64,000 nucleotides of DNA from Burkholderiales bacterium GJ-E10 (GCA_000828975.1 AP014683.1:1255520-1319519); one strand, 5' to 3'. Shown: positions 1 to 11,106, counted from the stretch's first letter. The notes: generated by a model not told the origin, from the letters alone. Made by a program: numbers and translations.

Positions 1-47
1 GCTTCGCCGTCGCCGAAGCGGTTGAGCAGGCCGTCAAAGAGTCCCAT
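1..47 (-). CDS. 5' end of an unidentified gene (cut by window edge)
   Basis: An ATG at 47..45 on the minus strand is preceded by a strong AGGGGG ribosome site about 7 nt upstream. The frame stays open to the window edge and gives MGLFDGLLNRFGDGE. The first residues recall the start of YidB/DUF937 proteins, but about 15 residues cannot support a call. It lies downstream of the NUDIX gene on the same strand. Confidence 0.35.
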   Translation of the reverse strand, partial: MGLFDGLLNRFGDGE

Positions 48-132
48 CGCGCATCCCCCTCCGATTCGATGGTGGCATTCTGCCAGATGCCGGGTGCGTC
101 CCGGGTGTGTCCCGGATGCAGCGCGTGTGCGG

Positions 133-966
133 TCAGCTGGGCGATGCGCCGGCTGTCCCCCGTCGTTCCAGCGAATCCAGCGCCGACAGGGCGGCTTCGA
201 TCGTGAACTCGCCGCGCGGGATCGCAGCCAGGACGTCGTCGATCGACCGGACCTCGATGCGCGCCACCTCGCCGTCGCGGTTCTCGAGCCGGATTCCCTC
301 GGGAAGATCGACGTCGAAGACATGCACCGTCTCGACGAGGAGTCCTTCGACGATCGGGCGGGAGACCGGAATCCGTCCGCCGACGCGAACCGGCAGTCCG
401 TCGAGGACGAGTCCGGCCTCTTCCAGGGCTTCGCGGGCGACGGCGGTGCGCAGATCCTCGCCGGCGGCGACCATTCCCCCCGCAAGGTTGTCCCAAAGCC
501 CCGGATCGACGCGCTTGTGCATGGCGCGCAGGCAGACCACCATCCGGCCGTCGGCGGCGTAGCCGTTCAAATGGACCGATTCGGTGGGGAGCCCCAGCGC
601 GCGCACCGCGCTGCGGTCGATGCAGCCCAGGGGCGGCCGATCGGGGTCGGGTCGGATCGCCAGCAATTCGTCACGCCAGGGACCGGAAAACCCGTTCTGC
701 AGGAGGTGCCGGGCAATCGCGCCCAGGCGTTGGTTGCGTTCGGCAGGATCCTCCGGCCAGTCGGCGAGCGCGATCGTCCCGATCATGCCCGGGCTTGCCG
801 GACACTGCCGGGCAAACCCGGCGCTCAGCAGCGTCCAGGCGACCGGCGGGGAGAGCGTTCCGCAGACGACGCCGCCGACCGCCAGCCGGACGGCGTCCGG
901 CGCCGGTGCGGCCTGCGCCAGTCGTTCGATCCGTTCCCGCAGGGTTGCGACGCTGCCGGAACGCAT
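133..966 (-). CDS. NUDIX hydrolase with DUF4743-type N-terminal domain
   Basis: The 277-residue protein has a complete Nudix box in its C-terminal half (about residues 163-185), with the pattern G-x5-E-x7-REALEEAGL. This box binds the metal and cleaves a nucleoside-diphosphate-linked substrate. The roughly 120-residue N-terminal part resembles the DUF4743 domain found with Nudix domains in proteobacteria and fungi. The substrate cannot be told from sequence; family members include thiamine-diphosphate-type and housecleaning pyrophosphatases. The start codon lies 3 nt after the lysS stop, so it is probably the last gene of the prfB-lysS operon. Confidence 0.85.
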   Translation of the reverse strand: MRSGSVATLRERIERLAQAAPAPDAVRLAVGGVVCGTLSPPVAWTLLSAGFARQCPASPGMIGTIALADWPEDPAERNQRLGAIARHLLQNGFSGPWRDELLAIRPDPDRPPLGCIDRSAVRALGLPTESVHLNGYAADGRMVVCLRAMHKRVDPGLWDNLAGGMVAAGEDLRTAVAREALEEAGLVLDGLPVRVGGRIPVSRPIVEGLLVETVHVFDVDLPEGIRLENRDGEVARIEVRSIDDVLAAIPRGEFTIEAALSALDSLERRGTAGASPS

Positions 967-969
967 GGA

Positions 970-2457
970 TCATTCCGGCCGCATGTGCGGGAACAGGATC
1001 ACGTCGCGGATGTTGGGCACATCGGCGAGCAGCATGATGAAGCGGTCGATGCCCACGCCGCAACCCGCGGTGGGGGGCAGCCCGTATTCCAGCGCCCGGA
1101 TGTAGTCGGCGTCGTAGTACATCGCCTCTTCGTCGCCGGCCGCTTTCGCTTCCACCTGGCGCTGGAATCGCGCGGCCTGGTCTTCGGGATCGTTCAGCTC
1201 CGAGAACCCATTGGCCGTTTCGCGTCCGGCCATGAAAAGCTCGAAGCGTTCCGTGATCTCGGGGTCGGCATCGGAGGCGCGTGCCAGCGGCGACACTTCC
1301 GCGGGATAGTCGATGAGGAAGGTGGGCTGGATGAGCTTTGCCTCCACGGTTTCCTCGAACAGCGCGAGCTGCAGGCTGCCCAGACCGGCGCCGGCGGGCA
1401 TTTCCTTGCCCAGGCGCGCGAGTTCCGAACGCAGGAAGCCCGGGTCGCGCAACGACGGGTCGGCGTACTGCGGCGCATATTGCTGCAGCGCTTCGACGAT
1501 GGTGCAGCGCGCGAAGGGTTTTCCCAGATCGATCGTCTGGCCCTGGTACTCGAGCACCGCCGATCCCGTCGCGTCCACCGCCACGGCGCGCAGCATCTCT
1601 TCGGTGAAATCCATCATCCAGCGCACTTCGTGGTATGCCGCGTAGAACTCCAGCATGGTGAATTCGGGGTTGTGCCGCGGACTCACGCCTTCGTTGCGGA
1701 AGTTGCGGTTGATCTCGAACACCCGCTCCATGCCGCCCACCACCAGCCGCTTGAGATACAGCTCCGGCGCGATGCGCAGGTACATGGCGAGGTCGAGCGC
1801 GTTGTGGTGGGTGACGAAGGGGCGGGCCTGGGCGCCGCCCGGAATCGTCTGGAGCATCGGCGTTTCGACTTCGAGAAACTCCCGTTCGGCGAGGAAGCGC
1901 CGGAACGCCGCGACGGCCCGGGCCCGGGTGCGGAACACGGCGCGGGTCGACTCGTTGACGATGAGGTCGACGTAGCGCTGGCGATAGCGCTGCTCGTGGT
2001 CGGCCAGGCCATGGAACTTGTCGGGCAGCGGGCGCAGCGACTTGGCGAGCAGCCGCAGCTCGCGGCAGCGCACCGAGAGCTCGCCGCGCTTGGTCTTGAA
2101 GAGCGTGCCGCGGGCGGCGACGATGTCGCCGATGTCCCAGTGGCGGAAGCGCTCGTGCGCTTCGGCGCCGGCGTCCTCGTCGGAGACGAAGAACTGGATG
2201 CGGCCGCTGCCGTCCTGGATCGTGGCGAAACTCGCCTTGCCCATCAGGCGCTTGAGCATGAGGCGGCCGGCAACCGCGACCTCGACCGGCTCCTGCTCGA
2301 GCAGTTCGGGGGCGCAGTCGTCGTAGCGGGCATGCAGCGGCGCGGCCTGGTGGCTGCGGGCGAAATCGTTGGGGAATGCCGGCCCTTGCGCGCGCAATGC
2401 GCCAAGCTTGGCACGGCGTTCGGCAAGAAGGGAGTTGCTGTCGTCGGGTTCGGTCAT
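970..2457 (-). CDS. lysS: lysine--tRNA ligase, class II
   Basis: The 495-residue protein has an N-terminal OB fold that binds the tRNA anticodon and a class II catalytic core. Visible motifs are the motif 2 region [18 protein letters not shown] and the C-terminal motif 3 [15 protein letters not shown], which contribute the ATP and lysine sites. Length matches E. coli LysS (505). The ATG overlaps the prfB stop as ATGA, so the two are translationally coupled, as in many proteobacteria. Confidence 0.98.
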   Translation of the reverse strand: MTEPDDSNSLLAERRAKLGALRAQGPAFPNDFARSHQAAPLHARYDDCAPELLEQEPVEVAVAGRLMLKRLMGKASFATIQDGSGRIQFFVSDEDAGAEAHERFRHWDIGDIVAARGTLFKTKRGELSVRCRELRLLAKSLRPLPDKFHGLADHEQRYRQRYVDLIVNESTRAVFRTRARAVAAFRRFLAEREFLEVETPMLQTIPGGAQARPFVTHHNALDLAMYLRIAPELYLKRLVVGGMERVFEINRNFRNEGVSPRHNPEFTMLEFYAAYHEVRWMMDFTEEMLRAVAVDATGSAVLEYQGQTIDLGKPFARCTIVEALQQYAPQYADPSLRDPGFLRSELARLGKEMPAGAGLGSLQLALFEETVEAKLIQPTFLIDYPAEVSPLARASDADPEITERFELFMAGRETANGFSELNDPEDQAARFQRQVEAKAAGDEEAMYYDADYIRALEYGLPPTAGCGVGIDRFIMLLADVPNIRDVILFPHMRPE

Positions 2458-3564
2458 GACGAAACGCCTTGTTTCAGGCTCGCGGTGATGAAGTCGTCGA
2501 GGTCGCCGTCGAGCACCGCCTGGGTGTTGCCGATCTCGACGTTGGTCCGCAGGTCCTTGATGCGCGACTGATCGAGCACGTAGGATCGGATCTGGTGGCC
2601 CCAGGCGATATCGGTCTTGGATTCTTCCATCTTGCTCTGTTCGACCATGCGCTTGCGCATCTCGAACTCGTAGAGGCGGGACTTGAGCATCGACATGCAC
2701 TCGGCCTTGTTGCGATGTTGCGAGCGATCGTTCTGGCTCTGCACGACGATATTGGTCGGCAGGTGGGTGATCCGCACCGCCGATTCGGTCTTGTTGACGT
2801 GCTGGCCCCCGGCGCCTGAGGCGCGAAAGACGTCGATGCGCAGATCCGCGGGGTTGATGTCGATCTCGATGCTGTCGTCGACCTCGGGATAGACGAACAC
2901 GCTGGCGAACGACGTGTGGCGGCGCGCGTTGGCATCGAAGGGGGATTTGCGCACCAGCCGGTGCACGCCGGTTTCGGTGCGCAGCAGCCCGAAGGCGTAG
3001 GGGCCGGAGATCTTGATCGTCGCGCTCTTGATGCCCGCGACTTCACCGGCGGACTCTTCGAGCAATTCGGCCTGGAGACCCTTGCGCTCGGCGTAGCGCA
3101 GGTACATGCGCTCGAGGATTGCGGCCCAGTCCTGCGCCTCCGTGCCGCCCGATCCGGCCTGGATGTCGAGAAAGCAGTTGTTGGGATCGAGCGGATTGTC
3201 GAACATGCGCTGGAATTCCAGCTCGGCGACCCGCTTCGCCGAAGCGTCGACGTCGTCGCCGACGGCGGCCAGCGTCGATTCGTCGCCATCGCCCCGCGCC
3301 ATGTCAAACAGTTCGCCGGAGTCGGCGAGGTCGCCGGAAATCCGGCGCACGCGCGATACCACGTCGTCGAGGAGCTTCTTCTCGCGTCCCAGTTCCTGGG
3401 CGCGCTTGGGGTCGTTCCAGATGTCGGGGTTTTCGAGCTCGCGCTCGACCTCCTTCAGCCGCGATTCCTTGGAATCGACGTCAAAGATACCTCCGCAGCT
3501 CGAGCAGGCGAGCCTGGAGGTCGGAGAGGGTGGCGGCGATCTGGTTGATCCGTTCGGCGTCCAT
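2454..3564 (-). CDS. prfB: peptide chain release factor 2, expressed by programmed +1 frameshift
   Basis: RF2 reads UAA and UGA and triggers peptide release. The gene is in two frames. Frame one runs from ATG 3564 for 27 codons to an in-frame UGA at 3483..3481. A +1 slip on CUU then continues as GAC to the stop at 2454, giving about 369 residues. The slip site reads AGG-TAT-CTT-TGA-C with an internal Shine-Dalgarno-like AGG just upstream, the classic autoregulatory RF2 signal. The codon-recognition tripeptide SPF and the catalytic GGQ ([13 protein letters not shown]) are both present. It overlaps lysS by 4 nt. Confidence 0.97.
3481..3495 (-). promoter_or_regulatory. prfB programmed +1 frameshift site
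   Basis: Read on the minus strand the bases are AGGTATCTTTGAC-type: a Shine-Dalgarno-like AGG, a slippery CTT in the P site, then in-frame TGA followed by C, the weakest termination context. When RF2 is scarce the ribosome pauses and shifts +1, restoring synthesis of RF2. Confidence 0.95.
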
Positions 3565-3628
3565 GGGGGATGAGGCGGTGGCGCAAGGGGAAACCTTGCA
3601 TTATCCCACGCCTTGTTATCCTACGTCG

Positions 3629-5050
3629 ATGCCCCTCCTGCAACGCTATTCCTTTCGCCAGCTGCTCGTCTTCGCGTCGCTGTGCACCGCCGTGCTCGTC
3701 GGCGGCGCAGCCCTGCGCTGGGTCGATCTGCTGGAAAACCTGGTGCGCCAGAGCGCCGACGCGTCGCGCAGCGCGGTCGCGGTCACGCTCGACGCCCAGT
3801 TGCTCGCCGAGCAGACGCTGTCGATGGAGCGGGCGGCGCGCGAATATCTGGTGCTGCGCGACCCGGCGCTGGAGCGCCGGTTCACCGGGGCGGCCAACGA
3901 TGCCGACGCGACGCTGGGCCGGCTTGCCGACGGCTGGATCCCGCCGGACGTGGCGGACCGCTGGCGCGGGCTGGCGTCGTCGATCGAGTCCCTGTTGCGC
4001 CAGCCCGGCCCGTTCACGCCCGCCCAGGAGGCGCCGATCACCAGCGCCTTCGGCGATCTCGACGGCATCAATGCCACCATTTCCGAGCAGGTCCACGCCG
4101 GCGTCGCCGCGCGCAGCCGGGCGCTGGGTGTGCAGTTGCAGACCCGGCGCACGCAGCTCGAATGGCAGATCCTGGTCATCATCGCCATCGGCTTGGGATT
4201 GGCGGCCTCGTTCGGGATCTGGTTTGCGCGTCTGCTGCGGCGAATGGAGACCGCGGTGCTGCACCTGGGGGAAAACCGGCTCGACGAGCCGGTCGACATC
4301 CGCGGTCCGACCGACATCCGCGCGCTGGGCCGGCGCCTGGAATGGCTGCGCTTGCGGCTGCTCGAACTGGACGCCGACAAGGCGCGCTTCCTGCGCCACG
4401 TCTCGCACGAGCTGAAAACGCCGCTTGCCGCCCTGCGGGAGGGGGTGTCCCTCCTCGAGGACGAGGTCGCCGGCACGCTGACCGGCAACCAGCGCGAGGT
4501 GGTGCGGATCCTGCAGCAGAACACCGCCGTGCTGCAGTCGCAGATCGAGGACCTGCTGCAGTTCAATGCCGCCGCGTTCGCGGCGCGGCAGCTCGTCCGG
4601 CGGCGGGTCGAACTCGCCGCGCTGGTTCAAGACGTCGTCGCGCAACAGCAGTTGCAATGGCAGGCCCGCCGGCTGCGGGTGACCGTCGACGGCGGCCCGG
4701 TATGGGCCGAGGTCGACGACGAGAAAATGCGGACCGCGATCGCCAATCTCCTGTCCAACGCCATCCGGTTCAGTCCGCTGGGCGCTACCATACGCTTTCG
4801 CCTGCAGCGCGAGCCCGGCCGGGTGTCCCTCGACATTCAGGATGAAGGCGTGGGCATTGCCGAGGCGGATCGGGCGCGGATTTTTGAGCCTTTTTATCGC
4901 GGCGAGCGACAACCCGGCGACATGCCTCGCGGCAGCGGCGTCGGGTTGGCGATCGTCCAGGAAACCATCAACGCCCATGGCGGCCGGATCGACCTGCGCG
5001 ACAACGGTCCCGGGGCGCACTTTCATATCGAGTTGCCGGATGCCAGTTAG
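3629..5050 (+). CDS. glrK: sensor histidine kinase of the GlrK/QseE type
   Basis: The 473-residue inner-membrane sensor has one helix near residues 12-33, a roughly 145-residue periplasmic domain, a second helix near 173-195, a HAMP linker, then the HisKA and HATPase_c domains. The H-box reads VSHELKTPLAALREG (phospho-accepting His in SHELKTP). The N box (NLLSNAIRFSP) and the glycine-rich G1 and G2 boxes (DEGVGIAE, GSGVGLAIV) bind ATP. The order kinase-lipoprotein-sigma-54 regulator is that of the E. coli glrK-qseG-glrR operon. The start was chosen at the ATG after the divergent prfB gene; the longer upstream open frame is antisense to prfB. Confidence 0.9.
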   Translation: MPLLQRYSFRQLLVFASLCTAVLVGGAALRWVDLLENLVRQSADASRSAVAVTLDAQLLAEQTLSMERAAREYLVLRDPALERRFTGAANDADATLGRLADGWIPPDVADRWRGLASSIESLLRQPGPFTPAQEAPITSAFGDLDGINATISEQVHAGVAARSRALGVQLQTRRTQLEWQILVIIAIGLGLAASFGIWFARLLRRMETAVLHLGENRLDEPVDIRGPTDIRALGRRLEWLRLRLLELDADKARFLRHVSHELKTPLAALREGVSLLEDEVAGTLTGNQREVVRILQQNTAVLQSQIEDLLQFNAAAFAARQLVRRRVELAALVQDVVAQQQLQWQARRLRVTVDGGPVWAEVDDEKMRTAIANLLSNAIRFSPLGATIRFRLQREPGRVSLDIQDEGVGIAEADRARIFEPFYRGERQPGDMPRGSGVGLAIVQETINAHGGRIDLRDNGPGAHFHIELPDAS

Positions 5051-5066
5051 TCTTGTTTCGGATCGC

Positions 5067-5816
5067 ATGCTGCATGGATTGCGTACCGCCGCGCTGGCGC
5101 CGCTGCTGGCCGGCGGAATCGGCGCCTGCGCAAGTGTGGCGCCGTCCGCCGCAAACTCCGCCGCACACGCCACGCCGCCCCAGGTGACGGCGTCGGCGGC
5201 CCAGCCGGCGGCCATTCCCGGGCCGCCGTTGCAGAACGCCGATCGGATCGACATCGCGACGGCGGCCGATCAGGTCGCGCGCGGTGTGCTGCGTACCGAT
5301 GCGCAGCTGCGCACCATGTCCGCGACCGACCTTGCCGGGGCGGCGTCGCATTGGGCCGCACAGATCGCCGCGGACGACCCCGCCGCGACGCCCGGCGCGG
5401 CGCTCAATCTGGCGCTGGTTCTGGCACGCGAAGGGGGGAGCGCGAACCTCGAGCGCGCGGGCGCGCTGCTGGCGCCGATCGCACGGGCCGGGACGCCCGA
5501 CCTGCAGGCATGGCAGCCGATGGCCGCCATGCTGGCCGACCGCATCGACGCCGAGCGGCGCCTGCAGAACCAGATCGACCGGCAGACGGCGCAAGCGGCC
5601 CAGGACCAGCACCACATCGAACGGTTGACCGAAAAGCTCAATGCGTTGAAGGCGATCGAACTCAGCATGAGCCCCAGTGCCGCGGCCACCCTCAAGGCCC
5701 ATGGCCGCGCCGCGCCGCCGCCGGCGGGCAGGGGAGGGAATGCACCGGCGGGTGCGCCGGCAGGCGGGACCCCGGCGCGGCCGACGCCGCCGCCGGCCAC
5801 GCCGGCGACGAAGTAA
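5067..5816 (+). CDS. QseG-like outer-membrane lipoprotein
   Basis: The protein is about 249 residues. A short hydrophobic leader ends in the lipobox I-G-A-C, with Cys 21 lipidated. The middle is alpha-helical and Ala-rich with a likely coiled coil before a Pro/Gly-rich tail. It sits between the glrK-type kinase and the glrR-type regulator, exactly the place of QseG, which in E. coli binds and activates the kinase QseE/GlrK at the membrane. Sequence similarity to QseG is weak, so the assignment rests mainly on position and the lipoprotein signal. An ATG at 5040, overlapping the kinase stop, is an alternative start. Confidence 0.72.
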   Translation: MLHGLRTAALAPLLAGGIGACASVAPSAANSAAHATPPQVTASAAQPAAIPGPPLQNADRIDIATAADQVARGVLRTDAQLRTMSATDLAGAASHWAAQIAADDPAATPGAALNLALVLAREGGSANLERAGALLAPIARAGTPDLQAWQPMAAMLADRIDAERRLQNQIDRQTAQAAQDQHHIERLTEKLNALKAIELSMSPSAAATLKAHGRAAPPPAGRGGNAPAGAPAGGTPARPTPPPATPATK

Positions 5817-5827
5817 CGGGCAGAGCG

Positions 5828-7174
<1,347 letters not shown>

Positions 7175-7195
7175 TTTCGGGCCGAGCGCCGGCTT

Positions 7196-7213
7196 TGTCG
7201 CCGCCGCGCGACA
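7196..7213 (+). promoter_or_regulatory. candidate GlrR enhancer site 1
   Basis: TGTC at 7196-7199, ten bases, then GACA at 7210-7213. This exactly fits TGTC-N10-GACA, the site bound by GlrR upstream of sigma-54 promoters in E. coli. It lies about 180 bp upstream of the -24 element, a normal enhancer distance. Confidence 0.7.
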
Positions 7214-7261
7214 ACAGAAATATCTTGTAAATCATACGGTTGCGGGGATCGGCCGGCGATC

Positions 7262-7279
7262 TGTCGCGATTCGGCGACA
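7262..7279 (+). promoter_or_regulatory. candidate GlrR enhancer site 2
   Basis: TGTC at 7262-7265, ten bases, then GACA at 7276-7279: a second exact TGTC-N10-GACA match 66 bp after the first, about 110 bp upstream of the sigma-54 promoter. Confidence 0.72.
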
Positions 7280-7321
7280 CCTTGGACCGGGTTTCCGGCG
7301 CCATCGCGCATTGCACCTCGA

Positions 7322-7342
7322 AACGACATGCAATATGTCGTT
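7322..7342. promoter_or_regulatory. perfect inverted repeat between enhancers and promoter
   Basis: AACGACAT (7322-7329), five bases, ATGTCGTT (7335-7342). The 8-bp arms are perfect. It lies 32 bp upstream of the -24 element and could bind another regulator; it does not match the GlrR spacing. Confidence 0.5.
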
Positions 7343-7373
7343 CAAGTCATTGAAAATACGATGTGAAATTTCC

Positions 7374-7389
7374 TGGCATGGGAATTGCT
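7374..7389 (+). promoter_or_regulatory. sigma-54 (-24/-12) promoter for opgGH
   Basis: TGGCATG-GGAA-TTGCT matches the RpoN consensus TGGCACG-N4-TTGCW at all but one base, with the invariant GG and GC at the right spacing. Transcription would start near 7401, giving a leader of about 38 nt before the opgG ATG. Confidence 0.8.
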
Positions 7390-7438
7390 TGTTAACTCTC
7401 GGCGGCGAATCCCCCTTGTCGGGACGCCCCGAACCTCG

Positions 7439-9070
7439 ATGCGCATGCCGAACGGATTCTTGGGTTTCTCGCAGCTTTCCCCCCGCCGCTGCTCCGTCCA
7501 CTTCCTCCCGGTATGGACAGCGGCGCTTTTCTTTTCGCTGGCGTTCCTCGCCACGGCCCGGCCGGCGCAGGCCTTCGGCTTCGAGGACGTCGCCGGGCAG
7601 GCCAAGGCCCTGGCCGCCAAGCCGTACAAGGCGCCGGTCGCGCACCTGCCGCGCGAGCTTGCCCGGATTTCGGTCGATGAGTACGCCCAGGTTCTCTATC
7701 GCCCCCAGCGGGCGGTGTGGCTCGCCGACGGCCTGCCCTTCACTCTGCGATTCCTGCCGCTGGGCGGAATGCGCACACGGCCGGTCGCGATCCGGGAAGT
7801 GCAGGGCGATTCCGTCCGGCAGTTCTCCTTCGATCCAGCCGATTACGACTACGGATCGCGCTCCTCGGCCGCGGCCTGGAAGTCGCTCGGCCGGAACGGC
7901 CTCGCCGGCTTGCAGGTCCTGTATCCGCTCAACCAGCCCAAATATATGGATGAGGTCATTTCCTTCCTCGGCGCGAGCTACTTCCGCGCCCTGGGAGCGG
8001 GGCAATGGTATGGCCTGTCCGCGCGCGGGCTGGGCATCGACACCGTCGGCGCCCCGCGGGAGGAGTTCCCGCGCTTCGTCTCCTTCTGGGTCGAGCGGCC
8101 GGTGCGCGATGCCGACACGATCACGATCTACGCCCTGCTCGATTCGGCCAGCGCCACCGGCGCCTACCGTTTCGACGTGCGACCGGGCCGCGAAACGGTG
8201 GTCGACGTGCATGCGCGCCTCTACCTGCGCAAGGCGGTGGCGACGCTCGAACTGGCGCCCCTCACCAGCATGTTCCTGCAAGGCCCGGCCCAACCCCTGC
8301 CGGGCGACGATCGGCCCGCCGCGCACGATTCCAGCGGCCTGATGCTCGCCCTCGGCAAGCCGCAGGGCGGCACCGAATGGGTCTGGCGCCCGTTGGGAAA
8401 TCCGCCGCATCCGTTCAGCACCTCGTTCGCCACCTCGGACCTGCAGGGCTTCGGCCTGATGCAGCGCAACCGGGATTTTGCGCACTACCAGGACACCGAT
8501 TACCACTATGAAAAGCGACCGAGCTGCTGGATCACGCCGATCGGCAACTGGGGACCAGGCCGCGTCCAGCTCTACGAGTGGACGACGCCCAACGACGACC
8601 TCGACAACATCGACGCGTTCTGGGTGCCGGATCACCAGCCGGCGCCGGGGCAGCCGCTCGATTTCGCCTACCGGATGCACTGGCAGGGCGACCGGCAGCA
8701 GCGGCCCGACCAACTGGGATGGGTGCATCAGACCCGACTTGGCCATCGGCCGCCGTCCGGCCCCCCGGAAAACGTCTGGCATCAGGATCGGACGGTGACC
8801 CAATACACCGTCGATTTCGACGGCCCGGCGTTGCGCCGGCTGCCGGCCGCGTTCGATGCGCCGGGCGAGGTGACCGCGGTGGTGTCCGCCAATGCCAACG
8901 CGAAGATCCTGTCGTCCAAGGTGTTCCGCATTTCCCCCGACGGCGCATGGCGGCTGACGCTGCGCTTCCGTCGGTTGCAGACGTCGCAGCCGGTCGAGCT
9001 GCGCGCCGCCCTTCATCACCACAACGAGATATTGAGCGAAACATGGGCAATGGTCATTCCTCCCCAGTGA
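7439..9070 (+). CDS. opgG: glucans biosynthesis protein G, periplasmic
   Basis: The 543-residue protein has a long signal peptide ending in a PAQA-type cleavage site near residue 37. The mature start FGFEDVAGQAKALAAKPYK is the typical OpgG opening. OpgG works in the periplasm on the glucan chains made by OpgH, shaping or branching them into osmoregulated periplasmic glucans. Length compares with E. coli OpgG (511). A second in-frame ATG lies at 7445. It overlaps opgH by 28 nt. The upstream gap carries a sigma-54 promoter and two GlrR-type boxes. Confidence 0.93.
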   Translation: MRMPNGFLGFSQLSPRRCSVHFLPVWTAALFFSLAFLATARPAQAFGFEDVAGQAKALAAKPYKAPVAHLPRELARISVDEYAQVLYRPQRAVWLADGLPFTLRFLPLGGMRTRPVAIREVQGDSVRQFSFDPADYDYGSRSSAAAWKSLGRNGLAGLQVLYPLNQPKYMDEVISFLGASYFRALGAGQWYGLSARGLGIDTVGAPREEFPRFVSFWVERPVRDADTITIYALLDSASATGAYRFDVRPGRETVVDVHARLYLRKAVATLELAPLTSMFLQGPAQPLPGDDRPAAHDSSGLMLALGKPQGGTEWVWRPLGNPPHPFSTSFATSDLQGFGLMQRNRDFAHYQDTDYHYEKRPSCWITPIGNWGPGRVQLYEWTTPNDDLDNIDAFWVPDHQPAPGQPLDFAYRMHWQGDRQQRPDQLGWVHQTRLGHRPPSGPPENVWHQDRTVTQYTVDFDGPALRRLPAAFDAPGEVTAVVSANANAKILSSKVFRISPDGAWRLTLRFRRLQTSQPVELRAALHHHNEILSETWAMVIPPQ

Positions 9071-10995
9071 AGCGTTCCGCCGTCCGTCGGTCCCGTGCCG
9101 TCCCCGTGGACAGCGCGCCACCCATCCATCGCGGATCCATGCCCGCGCGTCCGTGGCGCGGCTTCGTCGCCAGCCTGCGGGCGGCAGCGCGCGCCGTCTG
9201 GCAAGGGCAGCCCCAGGCGTCGCAGGCGCGGCCGATTCGCGCAGGGCAGGCGTGGGAGCGCGCGGCACGCGAACGCCGCCGGGTTCTGCTGGCCTCGGTG
9301 GCGGTAAGCACCGGGATCGCGACCGACCTGTTCTCCCAGGTGCTGCCGGCTTCGTCCGATGGCGCGATGCACGCGCTGCAGGCGACCCTGTTCGCCGTGC
9401 TCTTCGCCTGGGTGTCGGCGGGATTCTTCACGGCGGTGATGGGATTCGTCGTGCTGCTGCGCGGCGATCGCCATGCGATGTCGGCCTCTTCGCTCGAGGG
9501 CGCCCGCGCCGTTGGCCCGATCGATCCGCGGGCGCGTACCGCCATCATCATGCCGATCTGCAACGAGGACGTGCGGACCGTGTTCGCCGGCCTGCGCGCG
9601 ACCTGGGAATCGGTGCGCGCGGGCGGAACGCCGGAGATCTTCGATCTCTTCGTCCTGTCCGACACCAGCGATCCGGCGATCCGGGATGCCGAAGTCGCCG
9701 CATGGCGGATGCTGCGCGACGAGATGGGCCCGGGCGCGCGGATCCACTATCGCTGGCGCCAGCGCCGCACCAAGCGCAAGGCCGGCAACGTCGCCGACTT
9801 CTGCCGCCGCTGGGGACGCGACTACCGCTACATGGTGGTGCTCGATGCCGACAGCGTGATGACCGGCGACGTGCTGACCAAGCTCGTCCGACTGATGGAA
9901 GCCAATCCCCGCGCCGGCATCCTGCAGACGGCGCCGCAGACCTGCGGCCTGTCGACGGTGCATGCGCGCGCGCAGCAGTTTGCCGGCCGGGTGGTGGGGC
10001 GCCTGTTCACGGCCGGGATGCAGTACTGGCAGCTCGGCGAGTCGCACTACTGGGGCCATAACGCGATCATCCGCGTCGCGCCCTTCATGGAGCACTGCGC
10101 GCTGGCGCCGATCGCCGGCACCGGGGGCTTGAGCGGCGAGATCCTGTCTCACGATTTCGTCGAGGCGGCGTTGATGCGGCGTGCCGGATACCACGTCTGG
10201 CTCGTCCACGACCTGCAGGGCAGCTACGAACAACAGCCGCCCAACCTCATCGAAGAACTGCGCCGCGACCGCCGCTGGTGCCAGGGCAACCTGCAGAACG
10301 TGCGGCTGATCGCCGAACCCGGCCTGCATGGCGTCCATCGCGCGATGTTGTTCACGGGCGCCTTCGCCTATCTCTCCGCGCCGCTGTGGCTGGCGTTCGT
10401 GCTGATCGGCCCGGGGCTGCGCACGCTGGCGGAGCTTCCTGCCGCACGGATGCATGATCTGGCGACGCTGGCGGCGCTGTGGGGCATGACCCTGGCGATG
10501 CTGATCCTGCCCCGGCTGCTGGGCGCCGCGGCGATCATCCTGCGCGGCGAACAGCATCTCTATGGCGGATCGAGCGCGCTGCTGCAGAGCACGCTCATCG
10601 AGATGGGGATTTCGATGGTCCAGGCGCCGGTGCGCATGATCGCCCACAGCGTGTTCGTCTTCGTCGCGCTGACCGGCCTGCGCCTGACCTGGAAGTCGCC
10701 GCCCCGGGAAGCCAACGACGTCGGCTGGGGAGAAGCCGCGAACCACTTTGGCTGGATCGGCGGCGTCGCCGCTGCCGTCACGGGGGGGATCCTGGCGTTC
10801 TTCCCGAACAGCATGCTGTGGCTGGTGCCCACCAGCGTTCCGCTGATGATCGCCGTGCCCCTCGTGGTGATGACGAGCCGCTCGCACCTGGGACAGCAGC
10901 TGCGCGCCAAGCGCCTGCTGGTGACGCCGGAAGAGCATTCGGTGCCTCCCGTGCTGAATCTGGCCTGGGAGCACGCGGCGAGAACGCGCGCCTGA
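9043..10995 (+). CDS. opgH: glucans biosynthesis glucosyltransferase H
   Basis: The 650-residue inner-membrane family 2 glucosyltransferase polymerises UDP-glucose into beta-1,2-linked glucan and passes it to the periplasm. Two helices follow a cytoplasmic arm of about 85 residues. The large cytosolic catalytic domain shows the DADS (DxD) metal site and the processive motif RRDRRWCQG (QxxRW class). Four to six further helices follow from about residue 430. It is shorter than E. coli OpgH (847) because both cytoplasmic extensions are reduced. Translation is probably coupled to opgG, whose last 28 nt it overlaps. Confidence 0.95.
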   Translation: MGNGHSSPVKRSAVRRSRAVPVDSAPPIHRGSMPARPWRGFVASLRAAARAVWQGQPQASQARPIRAGQAWERAARERRRVLLASVAVSTGIATDLFSQVLPASSDGAMHALQATLFAVLFAWVSAGFFTAVMGFVVLLRGDRHAMSASSLEGARAVGPIDPRARTAIIMPICNEDVRTVFAGLRATWESVRAGGTPEIFDLFVLSDTSDPAIRDAEVAAWRMLRDEMGPGARIHYRWRQRRTKRKAGNVADFCRRWGRDYRYMVVLDADSVMTGDVLTKLVRLMEANPRAGILQTAPQTCGLSTVHARAQQFAGRVVGRLFTAGMQYWQLGESHYWGHNAIIRVAPFMEHCALAPIAGTGGLSGEILSHDFVEAALMRRAGYHVWLVHDLQGSYEQQPPNLIEELRRDRRWCQGNLQNVRLIAEPGLHGVHRAMLFTGAFAYLSAPLWLAFVLIGPGLRTLAELPAARMHDLATLAALWGMTLAMLILPRLLGAAAIILRGEQHLYGGSSALLQSTLIEMGISMVQAPVRMIAHSVFVFVALTGLRLTWKSPPREANDVGWGEAANHFGWIGGVAAAVTGGILAFFPNSMLWLVPTSVPLMIAVPLVVMTSRSHLGQQLRAKRLLVTPEEHSVPPVLNLAWEHAARTRA

Positions 10996-11106
10996 GCTTC
11001 CTTCGTCGGCGGAAATCGCGGTCCGATTATCTCTCTTTATAAATCGATTCGTTGCTGAATGGCCATGTTCGCGATTTCTGACCAACCGAGAAAAACTGGC
11101 CGGACG

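Noticed and set aside
22-2571. An 849-codon open frame on the plus strand
   Set aside because: It is antisense to the NUDIX, lysS and prfB genes, whose products show full family motifs; long antisense frames are normal at this GC content.
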